A stretch of DNA of 64,000 nt from Streptomyces sclerotialus. GTDB taxonomy: Bacteria > Actinomycetota > Actinomycetes > Streptomycetales > Streptomycetaceae. Numbering within the stretch: position 1 is the stretch's first letter; each line of letters opens with the position of its first letter. The notes beneath the pieces are model-generated. The model was not told the DNA's origin and did not search any database. It saw nothing but the letters and a program-made list of their open reading frames with translations. Shown here one piece after another: positions 15,638 through 24,261 of this stretch. Where the stretch lies: assembly GCF_040907265.1 (NCBI RefSeq), contig NZ_JBFOHP010000002.1, positions 7,130,001 through 7,194,000 of the forward strand, given 5' to 3'. A program made the position numbers and the translations under genes.

Positions 15638-16096
15638 TCAGGGGTTGGTCCACGCTTCCGGACTCTCCGTCAGCGACAGGACATCGGCGGGGAGTCGGGC
15701 GGACGCGACATCGGCCAGCGACACCCCGTCCAGGATCTGGCGGACGTTGGCCCGCAGCGCCACCCACAGCGGCAGCAGCGATTCGGCGGGGCCGGTGTAC
15801 GACAACTCCGGCGGGCGGACGCCGCGCACCGACACCAGCGGCCCGTCCACCGCACGGATGACCTCCGCGACGCTGATCGCCCCGGCCGGCCTGGCCAGCC
15901 GGTAACCGCCGCCGCCGCCGCGCTGGCTGCGCACGAGCCCGCCGCGGCGCATGTCGTTCAGAATGCCTTCGAGGAACTTGTGCGGGATGTCCTGGGCGGC
16001 GGCGATGGCCTCGGCCTTGAGCGGTCCGGCGTCGGTACAGGCGGCGAGCTGCAGCGCGGCCCGTACCGCGTAGTCCGCCCTGGCTGAGATGCGCAT
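15638..16096 (-). CDS. Rrf2-family transcriptional regulator lacking cluster cysteines
   Basis: A 152-residue Rrf2 protein. The winged helix covers residues 1-65 (MRISARADYAVRAALQLA, then IPHKFLEGILNDMRRGGLVRSQRG and GGYRLARPAGAISVAEVIRAVDG). IscR and NsrR carry three cysteines near residues 90-105 for an Fe-S cluster; here that region has none, so it should not sense through a cluster. That resembles CymR-type sulfur regulators, which respond through a partner enzyme. Start ATG 16096. It precedes the exporter and DszC-like genes and is the likely regulator of both. Confidence 0.85.
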   Translation of the reverse strand: MRISARADYAVRAALQLAACTDAGPLKAEAIAAAQDIPHKFLEGILNDMRRGGLVRSQRGGGGGYRLARPAGAISVAEVIRAVDGPLVSVRGVRPPELSYTGPAESLLPLWVALRANVRQILDGVSLADVASARLPADVLSLTESPEAWTNP

Positions 16097-16152
16097 GGCC
16101 GCATTATCCCGCACGGTGGACGGCGCGCCGGGCGGCCCGGCGAACCGCGTCC

Positions 16153-16165
16153 TACGATCATCGGG
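16153..16165 (+). promoter_or_regulatory. -10 element for a leaderless transcript
   Basis: TACGAT (16153-16158) lies 6 nt before GTG 16165, the spacing expected if transcription starts at the first base of the methyltransferase start codon. No ribosome site is visible. Confidence 0.5.
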
Positions 16166-16971
16166 TGGCTCGCGTGAACGACGACGGATACCTCCTCGAC
16201 AACCGGCAGGCCGAGGCCGGACAGCGCTTCGGCGCGATGTCCGAGCTCTTCGACCCGGTCACCTTCCGGCACCTGGCGGCCGTGGGCGTGACCGACGGCT
16301 GGCACTGCTGGGAGGTCGGGGCCGGCAGTCCGGGCGTACCGGCCTGGCTGGCCGCGCGTACCGGACCGGCAGGGCGTGTGCTGGCCACCGACATCGACAC
16401 GGCCTGGATGCCGCCGGACGCCCCCTTCGAGGTGGCGCGGCACGACGTGGGGACGGAGGAGCCACCGCCGGGCCCGTTCGACCTGGTGCACGCGCGGCTG
16501 GTCCTCGTCCACGTACCGCGGCGCGCGGCCGCCCTCGAGGCGATGGTGCGTGCGCTGCGCCCCGGCGGACGCCTCGTACTGGAGGACGCCGACCCGGCGC
16601 TCCAGCCGCTCAGCTGCCTGGACGAGCACGGTCACGCGGAGCGGCTGGCCAACCGGCTGCGGCGGGGCTTCCGCGAACTCCTGGCCCGGCGCGGCGCCGA
16701 CCTGGCCTTCGGGCGGACGCTGCCGCGGCTGCTGCGCGAGGCGGGCCTCACCGACGTGGCGGCCGACGCGTACTTCCCGGTCACCTCGCCGGCCTGCGAC
16801 GCCCTGGAGGCCGCGACCGTACGGCAGCTCCGCGGCCGCCTCGTCGAAGCCGGCCTCGCCACCGAGGCCGAGATCGAGGAGCACCTCGCCAACGTCACCG
16901 CGGGACGGCTCGACCTCACGACGGCACCGCTGGTCTCCGCGTGGGGCCGCAAGCCGGGCGGGGAGCGGTGA
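16165..16971 (+). CDS. Class I SAM-dependent methyltransferase
   Basis: A 268-residue Rossmann-fold methyltransferase. Motif I is CWEVGAGSPGVPAWLA with the acidic TDID after beta-2, motif II-like GPFDLVHARLVLVHVP and motif III ALRPGGRLVLEDAD. The preceding YLLDNRQAEAGQRFGAMSELFD segment is typical of small-molecule methyltransferases in actinomycetes. The methyl acceptor is unknown. GTG 16165 follows a TACGAT -10 element at leaderless spacing; GTG 16174 is an alternative. Its 3' end overlaps the convergent phosphotransferase gene by 56 bp. Confidence 0.87.
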   Translation: MARVNDDGYLLDNRQAEAGQRFGAMSELFDPVTFRHLAAVGVTDGWHCWEVGAGSPGVPAWLAARTGPAGRVLATDIDTAWMPPDAPFEVARHDVGTEEPPPGPFDLVHARLVLVHVPRRAAALEAMVRALRPGGRLVLEDADPALQPLSCLDEHGHAERLANRLRRGFRELLARRGADLAFGRTLPRLLREAGLTDVAADAYFPVTSPACDALEAATVRQLRGRLVEAGLATEAEIEEHLANVTAGRLDLTTAPLVSAWGRKPGGER

Positions 16972-17905
16972 CCGGCCCGGCTCGGAGCCGTGTGCTGCCG
17001 CCGCCCGCCCCGTCGGAGGTGAGCTCGCCGATCACATGGCGCGCGATCGCCGCCATACGCGGGTTGCTCTCCCGGTAGTTGCGCAGTTCCAGGAGCGCGA
17101 CCGACAGCGCCCAGCCGCGCCCGCGCGCCCAGGCCGCGTCGTCCGCCGCCACGGCGGCCCGGAAGACCTCGCGCGCGCCGGCCGGCAGCAGATACCACGC
17201 CGCGAGCAGGTCGACCGCGGGATCGCCGAGCCCCAGGCAGCCGAAGTCGATGACGGCGCTCAGCCGCCCGCCGTCGACCAGGACGTTCCCCGGCTGGAGG
17301 TCCGCGTGGATCCAGACCGGCGGCCCGGCCGGCCCCGGAGCCCGCAGCGCCGCGTCCCACACGGCCGTCGCCGCCACCGGATCGACGCAGCCGCGCAGCG
17401 CCTCGAGGGCGTCACGTGTCGCGGCGTCCCGGTCCGGCAGCGGCTCACTGCGGTACGAGGGCGGACCGTCCGCCGGATCGGTCCGGCGCAGCGCCGTGAC
17501 GAACTCCCCCAGTTCTGCGGCGAACAGCGCGGGGTCCTCCACCGCCACGCCTGAATCGGGAGCGCCGCGCCCGACCGCCGGGTTCGCGCCCGGCAGCCAG
17601 CGGTGGACGGACCAGTCCCAGGCGAACCCCTCGGCGGGCGTTCCCAGGCCCAGTGGTACGGGGACGGCCACCGGCAGCCGCGGGGCGAGCCGCGGCAGCC
17701 ACCGGTGCTCCTTCACCACGTCCGCCGCGGCGCCCGCCGCGCGGGGGAGCCGGACGACCATGTCCGCGCCGAGCCGGTACATGGCGTTGGACGTCCCCGC
17801 CGTCCCGACCGCCGCGACGGGCAGCTCCGCCCACTGGGGGAACTGCGCGGCGAGCAGCCGCCGTACGAGGGCCGCACCGACGCCCGGCTCCGCGCCGTCA
17901 CCCAT
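16916..17905 (-). CDS. Aminoglycoside phosphotransferase (APH) family kinase
   Basis: A 329-residue APH/choline-kinase-fold protein. It has AVGTAGTSNAMYRLGADMVVRLPR (nucleotide loop), VKEHRWLPRLAP, the catalytic loop WIHADLQPGNVLVDG (Asp and Asn), and the metal-binding VIDFGCLGLGDPAVDL. It phosphorylates a small molecule; whether that is an antibiotic cannot be judged. Start ATG 17905. The C-terminus after YRESNPRMAAIARHVIGEL is an unconserved-looking Gly/Ser/Pro tail that overlaps the end of the convergent methyltransferase gene by 56 bp. Confidence 0.85.
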   Translation of the reverse strand: MGDGAEPGVGAALVRRLLAAQFPQWAELPVAAVGTAGTSNAMYRLGADMVVRLPRAAGAAADVVKEHRWLPRLAPRLPVAVPVPLGLGTPAEGFAWDWSVHRWLPGANPAVGRGAPDSGVAVEDPALFAAELGEFVTALRRTDPADGPPSYRSEPLPDRDAATRDALEALRGCVDPVAATAVWDAALRAPGPAGPPVWIHADLQPGNVLVDGGRLSAVIDFGCLGLGDPAVDLLAAWYLLPAGAREVFRAAVAADDAAWARGRGWALSVALLELRNYRESNPRMAAIARHVIGELTSDGAGGGSTRLRAGPVTAPRPACGPTRRPAVPS

Positions 17906-17941
17906 GGAGACCTCCCCGTCCCGCCGTCCTCGCCGACGGCA

Positions 17942-19648
17942 CTATGCCTGCCCGGAAGCCGCCCCGGCCACGGGATTTCCGCGGTCCGTGCCGTCGGCGG
18001 CCCGTGCGGCGGCCGCCGTGGCGCCGGTCCCGAGCGTGAGATGGGGCCAGTGCGCGGTGTCACGCCGGAGCCGGCGGTCGTGGGTGGCCACCACCACCGC
18101 GGCGGCCGTCGCTTCGAGGGCTTCGGTGAGCTCGTCGACCAGGGCGATCGAGAGGTGGTTGGTCGGCTCGTCCAGCAGCAGGGCGTGCGGCCGGGCGGCC
18201 AGCGCGAGGGCGAGGTCCAGGCGCCGCCGCTGTCCCATGGACAACTCCCGCACGGGCCGGTCGGCATCACGCCGCGCGAGCAGTCCCAGCTCCGCCAGGC
18301 CGACCGTCTCGTTCCCGTCGAGCCGGCCCGCCGTGACCAGCGCGGTGATGTGCGTGTCGTACAGCTCGTGTGCGCGGCGCCGGCCCGCCGCCGCGGACTC
18401 CTGGCACAGCAACTGGACCCGCACGTGCCGGGCGTGGCGCACCTGCCCGGAATCCGGCTCCAGGCGCCCGGCGAGCACGGCGAGCAGGGTGGACTTGCCC
18501 GCCCCGTTGCGACCGGAGACCATCAGCCGCGAGCCGGACCGCAGCGTCACGTCGGCGGGTGCGGTGAGCCGGCCGGCGACGGTGACGCCCTCGGCGCGTA
18601 CCAGGGTCACCCCGGCCCGGGCGGGCAGTGCGGGCGCGGCCAGGCGTAGTGGCGGCTCGGGCAGTGACACCTCGTGGCGCCGGAGGTCCTCCTCGCGGCG
18701 GTGCACCGAGCGGACCAGCCCCGCGGCACGCGTGGCGCGCTGGTGCTTGCCCGTGCCCTTGTCCGGCCGCCAGCCGGTGACCAGACGGTTCTGCGCGGCC
18801 GTCAGGTCCGCCGCCAGCCGGGCGTGCTCGGCCTGCTGCCTGCCGTACTCCTCCTCCCAGCGCAGGCGGGCGGCCCGGCGGCCGGCCACGTAACCGTCGT
18901 AACCGTTGCCGTACACGGCGGGGCGGCCGTCGCTGCTGGGGTCGAGGTCGACGATCGTGGTGGCGACGTCCTGGAGCAGCGTACGGTCGTGGCTGACCAC
19001 CACCACACCGCCCGGCCACCGGGTGAGGCGTCCGGTCAGGTAGTCCAGACCCGCCTGGTCGAGGTGGTTGGTCGGCTCGTCCAGCAGCAGGAAGTCGTAG
19101 GCCGCGCCGAGCAGGCACGCCAGGCGTACCCGGTAGCGCTGCCCCACCGACATCGTCACCAGCCGCCGGTCGCGGTCGGTCACCGCGCCGAGCGCGTCGA
19201 GCGCGACCGTCACGCGCCGGTCGGCGTCCCACGCCTCCAGTGCCTCGGCCGCCTCCAGGGCGGCCTGGTACGACGCGTCCGCGTCCGCGCGCCCCTCGGC
19301 GAGCGCCACCGCGCTCTCGTCGAGGGCGGCCAGTGCGGCACGCGCGTCGGCGAGATGCCCGTCGATGACGTCGCCGACCGTACGGTCCTCGTCGGCGTCC
19401 ATCTCCTGTTCGGCGCTGCCCAGCGTGCCGACGCGCCGGACGGAACCGGCGTCCGGGGTCAGGGCGCCGGCGAGGACGTGCAGCAGGGTCGACTTGCCGC
19501 AGCCGTTCTCGCCGACGACGCCCCAGCGCGAGCCGGGGGAGACGGTCATGTCGACACCGGTGAGGACGGGACGGCCGCCGCGGACGAGGCGGACGTCGGA
19601 AGCGGTGAGCTGTGCGCGGGCACGCGCGGGAAGGGTGCGGGTGTTCAT
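17942..19648 (-). CDS. ABC-F family ATPase, possible ribosome-protection protein
   Basis: A 568-residue protein with two ABC domains and no membrane segment. ABC1: Walker A GENGCGKSTLLHVLAG, signature MSVGQRYRVRLA, Walker B FLLLDEPTNHLD. ABC2: GRNGAGKSTLLAVLAG, LSMGQRRRLDLA, ALLLDEPTNHLS. A charged linker (RWEEEYGRQQAEHARLAADL...HQRATRAAGLVRSVHRREEDL) is the ribosome-contacting interdomain. Streptomyces relatives (TlrC/CarA/OleB group) give macrolide or lincosamide resistance; others are housekeeping. Start ATG 19648 with CCGGAG. A long leader with a possible 7-codon peptide suggests drug-responsive control. Confidence 0.88.
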   Translation of the reverse strand: MNTRTLPARARAQLTASDVRLVRGGRPVLTGVDMTVSPGSRWGVVGENGCGKSTLLHVLAGALTPDAGSVRRVGTLGSAEQEMDADEDRTVGDVIDGHLADARAALAALDESAVALAEGRADADASYQAALEAAEALEAWDADRRVTVALDALGAVTDRDRRLVTMSVGQRYRVRLACLLGAAYDFLLLDEPTNHLDQAGLDYLTGRLTRWPGGVVVVSHDRTLLQDVATTIVDLDPSSDGRPAVYGNGYDGYVAGRRAARLRWEEEYGRQQAEHARLAADLTAAQNRLVTGWRPDKGTGKHQRATRAAGLVRSVHRREEDLRRHEVSLPEPPLRLAAPALPARAGVTLVRAEGVTVAGRLTAPADVTLRSGSRLMVSGRNGAGKSTLLAVLAGRLEPDSGQVRHARHVRVQLLCQESAAAGRRRAHELYDTHITALVTAGRLDGNETVGLAELGLLARRDADRPVRELSMGQRRRLDLALALAARPHALLLDEPTNHLSIALVDELTEALEATAAAVVVATHDRRLRRDTAHWPHLTLGTGATAAAARAADGTDRGNPVAGAASGQA

Positions 19649-19799
19649 GATTCTCCGGATCAGGACACACTCCACCCGCCGGGCGGCGGGGAGCGGTCCT
19701 CCTGTGATGAGGACGGAAGGCCGGCGAAGCGGGCCGTGGACACAGCAAGCGGCCTGCTGCCTCGGTCACTTCACGAGGAGCGGGCGGCCGCGTGTTCCG

Positions 19800-19823
19800 T
19801 CACAGGAAGTAGAAGAATCTCAC
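19800..19823 (-). promoter_or_regulatory. Possible leader peptide VRFFYFL upstream of the ABC-F gene
   Basis: On the minus strand GTG 19823 opens a 7-codon frame reading VRFFYFL then TGA, ending 151 nt before the ABC-F start codon. AGGAG is only 1 nt from GTG, too close for a ribosome site, but TACCGT lies 6 nt upstream, so a leaderless start is possible. Aromatic-rich short leaders ahead of stem-loops are a known layout for ribosome-stalling control of resistance genes. Chance occurrence is not excluded. Confidence 0.3.
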
Positions 19824-20015
19824 GCTCCTACGGTAACAGGGGCGAACCGGACCGTCTCGCGAATTCAGCGGAGCGGCCGATCCGAGACGCGGGAAAGAGC
19901 TCCCGCAAGGCCGTTCAGCACGGACACCGGACGCCCGGCGAAAAATTTTCAGCGGGTTGTTTGCCGGGGCAGGCCGGGGGCAGCAGGGACTACGTGCTTC
20001 GGCCCGTAGGCACGC

Positions 20016-20072
20016 CCCGTGGGAGCAGTGTGACTTCCGCCCGGCGAGCCTGCCTGGCCACGCTCCCACGGG
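20016..20072. promoter_or_regulatory. 11-bp inverted repeat in the sigma-factor leader
   Basis: CCCGTGGGAGC (20016-20026) and GCTCCCACGGG (20062-20072) are perfectly complementary with a 35-nt spacer, ending 48 bp before the sigma-factor ATG. It could be a widely spaced operator or an mRNA stem. The remainder of the leader is unstructured up to AGGAG at 20109. Confidence 0.6.
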
Positions 20073-20120
20073 TGAATGAAGTGTCCTGAAGAACGACTTG
20101 CTGACCCAGGAGCCCGGACC

Positions 20121-21134
20121 ATGCTCGTGAAGACGCAGAACACAGTTCAGATCGATGACCGTCAGCTCGCCGGCGCGGCGGAGCAGGCGTCGGACGGAGC
20201 GGTGGCACCGCAGGGCGGCACGGAAGCACGGGCCGCGCGGCGACGCGCCGACCAGGCCCCGAACCGGCCGCCGAACAAGCCCCGCGGCATCAAGCGGCAG
20301 CGCCGGAGTGCGCGGGCGGTGACGCCGGCCGCTCCCCAGCGCCGCGGCCGGCACCCGCACGACGACGCTCCCGACACCGCCGAGGACTTCCGCCGCCTGG
20401 TCGCCCTGCCGGACGGCCCCGAGCGGCAGGAGCTCCGCGGCCGGGTGATCAGTGCCTGGCTGCCGATGGCGGAGCGCCTCGCACTCCGCTTCCGCAACCG
20501 CGGTGAGAACCTGGAGGACTTGCAGCAGGTGGCCGCCATGGGGCTGGTCAAGGCGGTCGACCGCTACGACCCCGCGCACGGCAACGCCTTCGAGAGCTTC
20601 GCCGTACCCACCGTGATCGGCGAGATCAAGCGCCACTTCCGGGACCACATGTGGGGTGTGCACGTGCCCCGCCGGGTCCAGGAACTGCGCAACCGCGTAC
20701 GCGCCGCCCGTCAGGAACTCACCAGCAGCATCGACGACCACGGCCCTACCCCCGAGCAGATCGCCGAGCACACCGGCATGCCCGTCGAGGACGTGCTGCT
20801 CGGTTCGCAGGCCCTGAACAGCTTCAGTCCCCTGTCCCTGGACGCGGAGCTGCAGAACAGCGACGACGGCTGCTCGCTCGCCGACACCCTCGGCACCCCG
20901 GAGGCCGGCTTCGACCTGGTCGTCGCCCGGGAAGCGGTCAAGCCGTACCTCACCAAACTCCCCGAGCGCGAAAAGGAGATCCTCTACCTGCGGTTCTTCC
21001 GCGACATGACGCAGAGCCGGATAGCCGAGCGGCTGGGCCTGTCCCAGATGCACGTCTCCCGCATCATCTCCCGCACCTGCCGCCAGATCGCCGACCGCAT
21101 CGGCGAGAGCCGTGGCGAGCGTGCCGCGGCGTGA
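20121..21134 (+). CDS. SigB/SigF-family alternative sigma factor
   Basis: A 337-residue group 3 sigma factor. Region 2 reads LPMAERLALRFRNRGENLEDL, VAAMGLVKAVDRYDPAHGNA and SFAVPTVIGEIKRHFRD. Region 3 includes GPTPEQIAEHTGMPVEDV. Region 4 is LPEREKEILYLRFFRDMTQS and the recognition helix GLSQMHVSRI. About 85 N-terminal residues are an Arg/Pro-rich extension. Such factors in Streptomyces direct stress and differentiation genes and are usually held by an anti-sigma kinase; none is adjacent. Start ATG 20121 has AGGAG 8 nt upstream. The leader contains a strong inverted repeat. Confidence 0.92.
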   Translation: MLVKTQNTVQIDDRQLAGAAEQASDGAVAPQGGTEARAARRRADQAPNRPPNKPRGIKRQRRSARAVTPAAPQRRGRHPHDDAPDTAEDFRRLVALPDGPERQELRGRVISAWLPMAERLALRFRNRGENLEDLQQVAAMGLVKAVDRYDPAHGNAFESFAVPTVIGEIKRHFRDHMWGVHVPRRVQELRNRVRAARQELTSSIDDHGPTPEQIAEHTGMPVEDVLLGSQALNSFSPLSLDAELQNSDDGCSLADTLGTPEAGFDLVVAREAVKPYLTKLPEREKEILYLRFFRDMTQSRIAERLGLSQMHVSRIISRTCRQIADRIGESRGERAAA

Positions 21135-21170
21135 GGACGGCACGCCTGCTCACGATCCGGGTCCGGTCAG

Positions 21171-21195
21171 CGGCGTACCGACTCCTGGTACGCCG
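21171..21195 (+). terminator. Hairpin after the sigma-factor gene
   Basis: CGGCGTACC (21171-21179) and GGTACGCCG (21187-21195) form a perfect 9-bp stem with a 7-nt loop, 36 bp past the stop codon. No T-tract follows, as is usual in this genus. Confidence 0.6.
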
Positions 21196-21304
21196 CGGCC
21201 GCCCGGCGCCGGCCGCACCCGGCCGGCACACCGTCCGCCGGCCGAGCGCGGCCGGCGAGGCGGCCTGAACGCCACACCTCGATGACACCTCGGTGACACC
21301 GAAA

Positions 21305-21342
21305 GCAGCCGGCCCCTCGACGAGTGTCGAGGGGCCGGCTGC
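21305..21342. terminator. Strong terminator serving the tRNA gene (and sigma factor)
   Basis: GCAGCCGGCCCCTCGAC (21305-21321), loop GAGT, and GTCGAGGGGCCGGCTGC (21326-21342) give a perfect 17-bp stem with a 4-nt loop. It lies 7 bp beyond the 3' end of the minus-strand tRNA and can also stop readthrough from the sigma-factor gene. Confidence 0.9.
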
Positions 21343-21348
21343 GATGAG

Positions 21349-21422
21349 TAGCGGGGACAGGATTTGAACCTGCGACCTCTGGGTTATGAGCCCAGCGAGC
21401 TACCGAGCTGCTCCACCCCGCG
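21349..21422 (-). tRNA. Initiator tRNA-fMet (CAT)
   Basis: A 74-nt cloverleaf on the minus strand: acceptor CGCGGGG/CCCCGCT, D stem GAGC/GCTC, anticodon arm CTGGG-CTCATAA-CCCAG, T arm GCAGG-TTCAAAT-CCTGT, discriminator A. Initiator features are the mismatch at 1:72 (C and T), the A11-T24 pair and three G-C pairs at the base of the anticodon stem. CCA is not encoded. A strong terminator follows. Confidence 0.95.
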
Positions 21423-21566
21423 TCGGTGAATGCAACCCTACGCTATGGTCCGGTCGAAAGCCCAATCGCGGCGGAGGCGGGGCACCGCCGCGCGGCACCG
21501 TCACTGTGAACTCCGCTGACAGCGAACCGCGTTCGGGGAACGGGCGGGCGGTGCTTGGGTGGCGCA

Positions 21567-22553
21567 ATGGAGATCTTGGTGCTGGGTGGGACGGCTTGGC
21601 TGGGGCGGGAGCTGTCGCGACAGGCGATCGGGCGCGGCCATCAGGTGACGTGCCTCGCGCGAGGCGAGAGCGGAGGGGTGGCGGACGGCGCGGTGCTGGT
21701 GTGCGCCGACCGGCGCGACCCGGCGGCGTACGCGCCGCTGGCCGGCCGTGACTGGGACGCGGTCGTCGAGGTGTCGTGGCAGCCCGGGTTCGTCCGCGGG
21801 GCGCTCGACGCACTGGGCGGCAGGGCCCGGCACTGGGTCTACGTCTCGTCCATCAGCGCGTACGCCTCGCACGCCACCGTGGGTGCCGACGAGTCCGCTC
21901 CCCTCCTCGCTCCCACCGGCCGGAGCGAGGCCGGCCGTGAGTCGTACGGCGAGGCGAAGGCCGCCTGCGAGGAGGCGTCGGCCGCTGCCGTGGGCGACCG
22001 TCTCCTCGTGGTGCGCGCCGGTCTCATCGGAGGACCCGGGGACCACAGCGGGCGTTCCGGCTACTGGGTGGCCAGGGCCGCGCGCGATCCGCTGGGGCCG
22101 ATGCTGGTGCCCGACGTACCGGACATGCCGACCCAGGCGGTCGACGTGCGGGACCTCGCGGCCTGGGTGCTCGACGCCTCGGAGGCGGGACGCGCCGGGA
22201 CGTACGACGCCGTCGGGCCGGTCGTGCCGTTCGCGGAGTGGATCGAGCTGTCCCGCGCCGTCGGCGGCCACACCGGCCCCGTGGTCACCGCGGACTCGGC
22301 CTGGCTGCTCGCGCAGGGCGTGGCCGAGTACATGGGGGCCGAGTCGCTGCCGATGTGGCTGGTCGAGCCGGGCTGGCAGGGGTGGTCGGCGCGCAGCGGC
22401 GCCGCGGCGCGTGCCGCGGGGCTGCGCCACCGGCCCCCGGCGGAGCTGCTGGCCGACACGTTGCGCTGGGAGCGGGAGCAGGGCCTGGACCGCGCGCGCC
22501 GGGCCGGGCTCAGCGCGGCGCGCGAGCGCGAGCTGCTCGACGCGCTCGGCTGA
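21567..22553 (+). CDS. NAD-dependent epimerase/dehydratase family protein
   Basis: A 328-residue extended short-chain dehydrogenase-like protein with the dinucleotide loop [32 protein letters not shown] supplies a Ser position. The usual Y-x3-K appears as [11 protein letters not shown]. The C-terminal part fits a sugar-nucleotide or NAD(H)-binding regulatory fold ([14 protein letters not shown]). Substrate unknown. ATG 21567 begins exactly at the Rossmann strand, but its ribosome site is poor, so the transcript may be leaderless. It is separated from the tRNA by 144 bp. Confidence 0.83.
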   Translation: MEILVLGGTAWLGRELSRQAIGRGHQVTCLARGESGGVADGAVLVCADRRDPAAYAPLAGRDWDAVVEVSWQPGFVRGALDALGGRARHWVYVSSISAYASHATVGADESAPLLAPTGRSEAGRESYGEAKAACEEASAAAVGDRLLVVRAGLIGGPGDHSGRSGYWVARAARDPLGPMLVPDVPDMPTQAVDVRDLAAWVLDASEAGRAGTYDAVGPVVPFAEWIELSRAVGGHTGPVVTADSAWLLAQGVAEYMGAESLPMWLVEPGWQGWSARSGAAARAAGLRHRPPAELLADTLRWEREQGLDRARRAGLSAARERELLDALG

Positions 22554-22582
22554 CGGCGGCGGGGCCGGCCGCGGTGTGGTGT

Positions 22583-23473
22583 TCAGCCGCGGTGGCCGGC
22601 GCCGGCCAGTAGGTGCTGCATGTGTTCCGCCGCGCGTACCGCCGCGTCCCCGCAGCAGTTGTTGAAGAGGACGTGGACCCGGTCGGTCCGCGCGGCCATG
22701 TCGTGGATGCGCGGTACCCACTCCGCCAGCTCCGACGGTGCGTAGGCGTAGCGGAAGCGGTCCTCCTTGCTGCCGCTGCCCCACGAGGCGCTGCGGCCGT
22801 GGAAGCGGACCACCGCCGTGTGCGCAGAGGTCACCGGGGTGACCGGCGGGACGGAACGGGGGAGCGTCCGGGTCATGTCCACGGCCACGGCCGCCATGCC
22901 CAGCTCCGCGAGAAGCGCCGTCGTCCGCTCCGCCTGGTCCCCCTGCCACCAGGCCGGGTGACGGAACTCGACGGCCACGGGCCACCCTTCGGTCCGCTGC
23001 CGGCATGCGGTGAGGAACGTCTCCCACCGGCTGCCGGGCGCGCACCACGGCGGGAACTGGAAGAGGAGCGTGCCGAGGCGGCCGGCCCGGCGCAGCGGCT
23101 CCAGCCCCTGTCCGAACCGGTCCCAGACCTCGTCGAGCAGCGCCGGGTCGGTGCCCCGCGCGGCGCCCGGCCGCTCGCGTGCCGGCCGTAGGCCGGGCGG
23201 GAGCGCGTGCGGTGCAGTGGGGTGCCCGGTGAGCAGGGAGAACGCCTTCACGTCGAAGCGGAAGCCGTCCGGTGTGCGCTCCGCCCACAGTGCGCTGTTC
23301 CGCGCGCTGGGCAGTGCGTAGTACGTGGCGTCGACCTCCACGACGGGGAACCGCTCGGCGTAGTACCGCAGCCTGCCTTCCGCGTCCCGGCGTCCCCGCG
23401 GATACCAGCCGCTGCGTACCAGCGCCTGGTCCGTCCACGAACACGTACCGACCGCGATCCCACTGCTGTTCAT
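22583..23473 (-). CDS. DUF72 (YecE-like) family protein
   Basis: A 296-residue TIM-barrel-like DUF72 protein: GTCSWTDQALVRSGWYP, ERFPVVEVDATYYALPS, DGFRFDVKAFSLLTGHP, GTLLFQFPPWC, WPVAVEFRHPAWW and VRFHGRSASWG, in family order. The C-terminal VHVLFNNCCGDAAVRAAEHM is the conserved NNH-like end. No enzymatic role is established. It starts at ATG 23473 and is convergent with the epimerase gene; a GCCGGCC/GGCCGGC stem lies around its stop codon. Confidence 0.85.
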   Translation of the reverse strand: MNSSGIAVGTCSWTDQALVRSGWYPRGRRDAEGRLRYYAERFPVVEVDATYYALPSARNSALWAERTPDGFRFDVKAFSLLTGHPTAPHALPPGLRPARERPGAARGTDPALLDEVWDRFGQGLEPLRRAGRLGTLLFQFPPWCAPGSRWETFLTACRQRTEGWPVAVEFRHPAWWQGDQAERTTALLAELGMAAVAVDMTRTLPRSVPPVTPVTSAHTAVVRFHGRSASWGSGSKEDRFRYAYAPSELAEWVPRIHDMAARTDRVHVLFNNCCGDAAVRAAEHMQHLLAGAGHRG

Positions 23474-23545
23474 GGCGCCCGCGTACCCCGTGTCGCGGGG
23501 AGCAGCCGTGCTGCGTGGCGATCGGCGTTCCAGCGGCCTTCCCGG

Positions 23546-24211
23546 TCACCGCCCCCGGCCCGTCCCGGAGGCAGGCGGGTGAGCGGGGGCGGACGTGTGC
23601 GTGTGCAGGAAGCGGATGTGGGGCCGGTCCTCGGGCCCGGACCGGGTGATGCGCGCGCGTACCCCGTACACGCCCGCGACCATCGTCTCGGTCAGCACCT
23701 CCTGCGGGGTGCCGCCGGCCACCACCCGGCCCTCCTTGAGGACCACGAGCTGATCGCAGTACATCGCCGCCAGGTTCAGGTCGTGCAGCGCGATGATGCT
23801 GGTGAGGCGGAGGCCGGCGATCAGGTTCAGCAGGTCGAGCTGGTGCCGGATGTCCAGGTGGTTGGTCGGCTCGTCCAGCAGCAGTTCACGCGGCTCCTGG
23901 GCGAGGGCGCGGGCGATCTGGGCCCGCCGGCGTTCGCCGCCGGAGAGGGTGTGCCAGTGCCGGTGTGCCTTGTCGGCCATGCCGGTTCGGGCCAGTGCGG
24001 TACGGACGGCCTCCTCGTCCGCCGCCGACGCCGGCGTCCATGCGCTGCGGTGCGGGACGCGGCCCAGGCGTACGACGTCCAGTACCGTCAACGCGCTCCG
24101 GGTTTCGGCCTGTTGGTCGACCACGGCGACGCGCCGGGCGACCGTCCGGCGGCCCGTGTCACCCAGCCGGCGGCCGTCGAGGGTGACGGTGCCGGAGTCC
24201 GGGGCGAGCAC
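23546..24211 (-). pseudogene. Truncated FecE/BtuD-type ABC ATPase without Walker A
   Basis: The remnant begins at the strand after Walker A (LAPDSGTVTLDGRRL) and retains the Q-loop region VAVVDQQAETRSALTV, signature TLSGGERRRAQIARALA, Walker B ELLLDEPTNHLD and H-loop IIALHDLNLAAMY. The first 40-50 residues, including the P-loop, are missing; immediately upstream is a cobalamin riboswitch instead. An open frame continues through the riboswitch to 24358 but encodes nothing recognisable. Without Walker A it cannot hydrolyse ATP. A deletion probably removed the binding-protein and permease genes and the ATPase start, joining riboswitch to remnant near 24212-24260. Confidence 0.82.
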
Positions 24212-24261
24212 TGGCGAAGCCCGGTCTGCGGTGTTCCCCCCGGCGCGGCACGCACCGGAGG

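Larger units (their letters stand above)
19649..20120. promoter_or_regulatory. 472-bp divergent intergenic region (ABC-F leader and sigma-factor leader)
   Basis: No convincing protein gene apart from a possible 7-codon leader. The left half, read on the minus strand, is the ABC-F 5' leader with hairpins GTCCTC-N7-GAGGAC (19696-19714) and a GC-rich stem CCGCC-GCCC-GGCGG just before the ribosome site. The right half holds the sigma-factor promoter region with an 11-bp inverted repeat (listed separately) and an AT-rich patch around 19939-19960. Confidence 0.6.

Noticed and set aside
21349..21422. tRNA gene as a phage attachment site
   Set aside because: No integrase gene and no repeated 3' tRNA segment found in the window.
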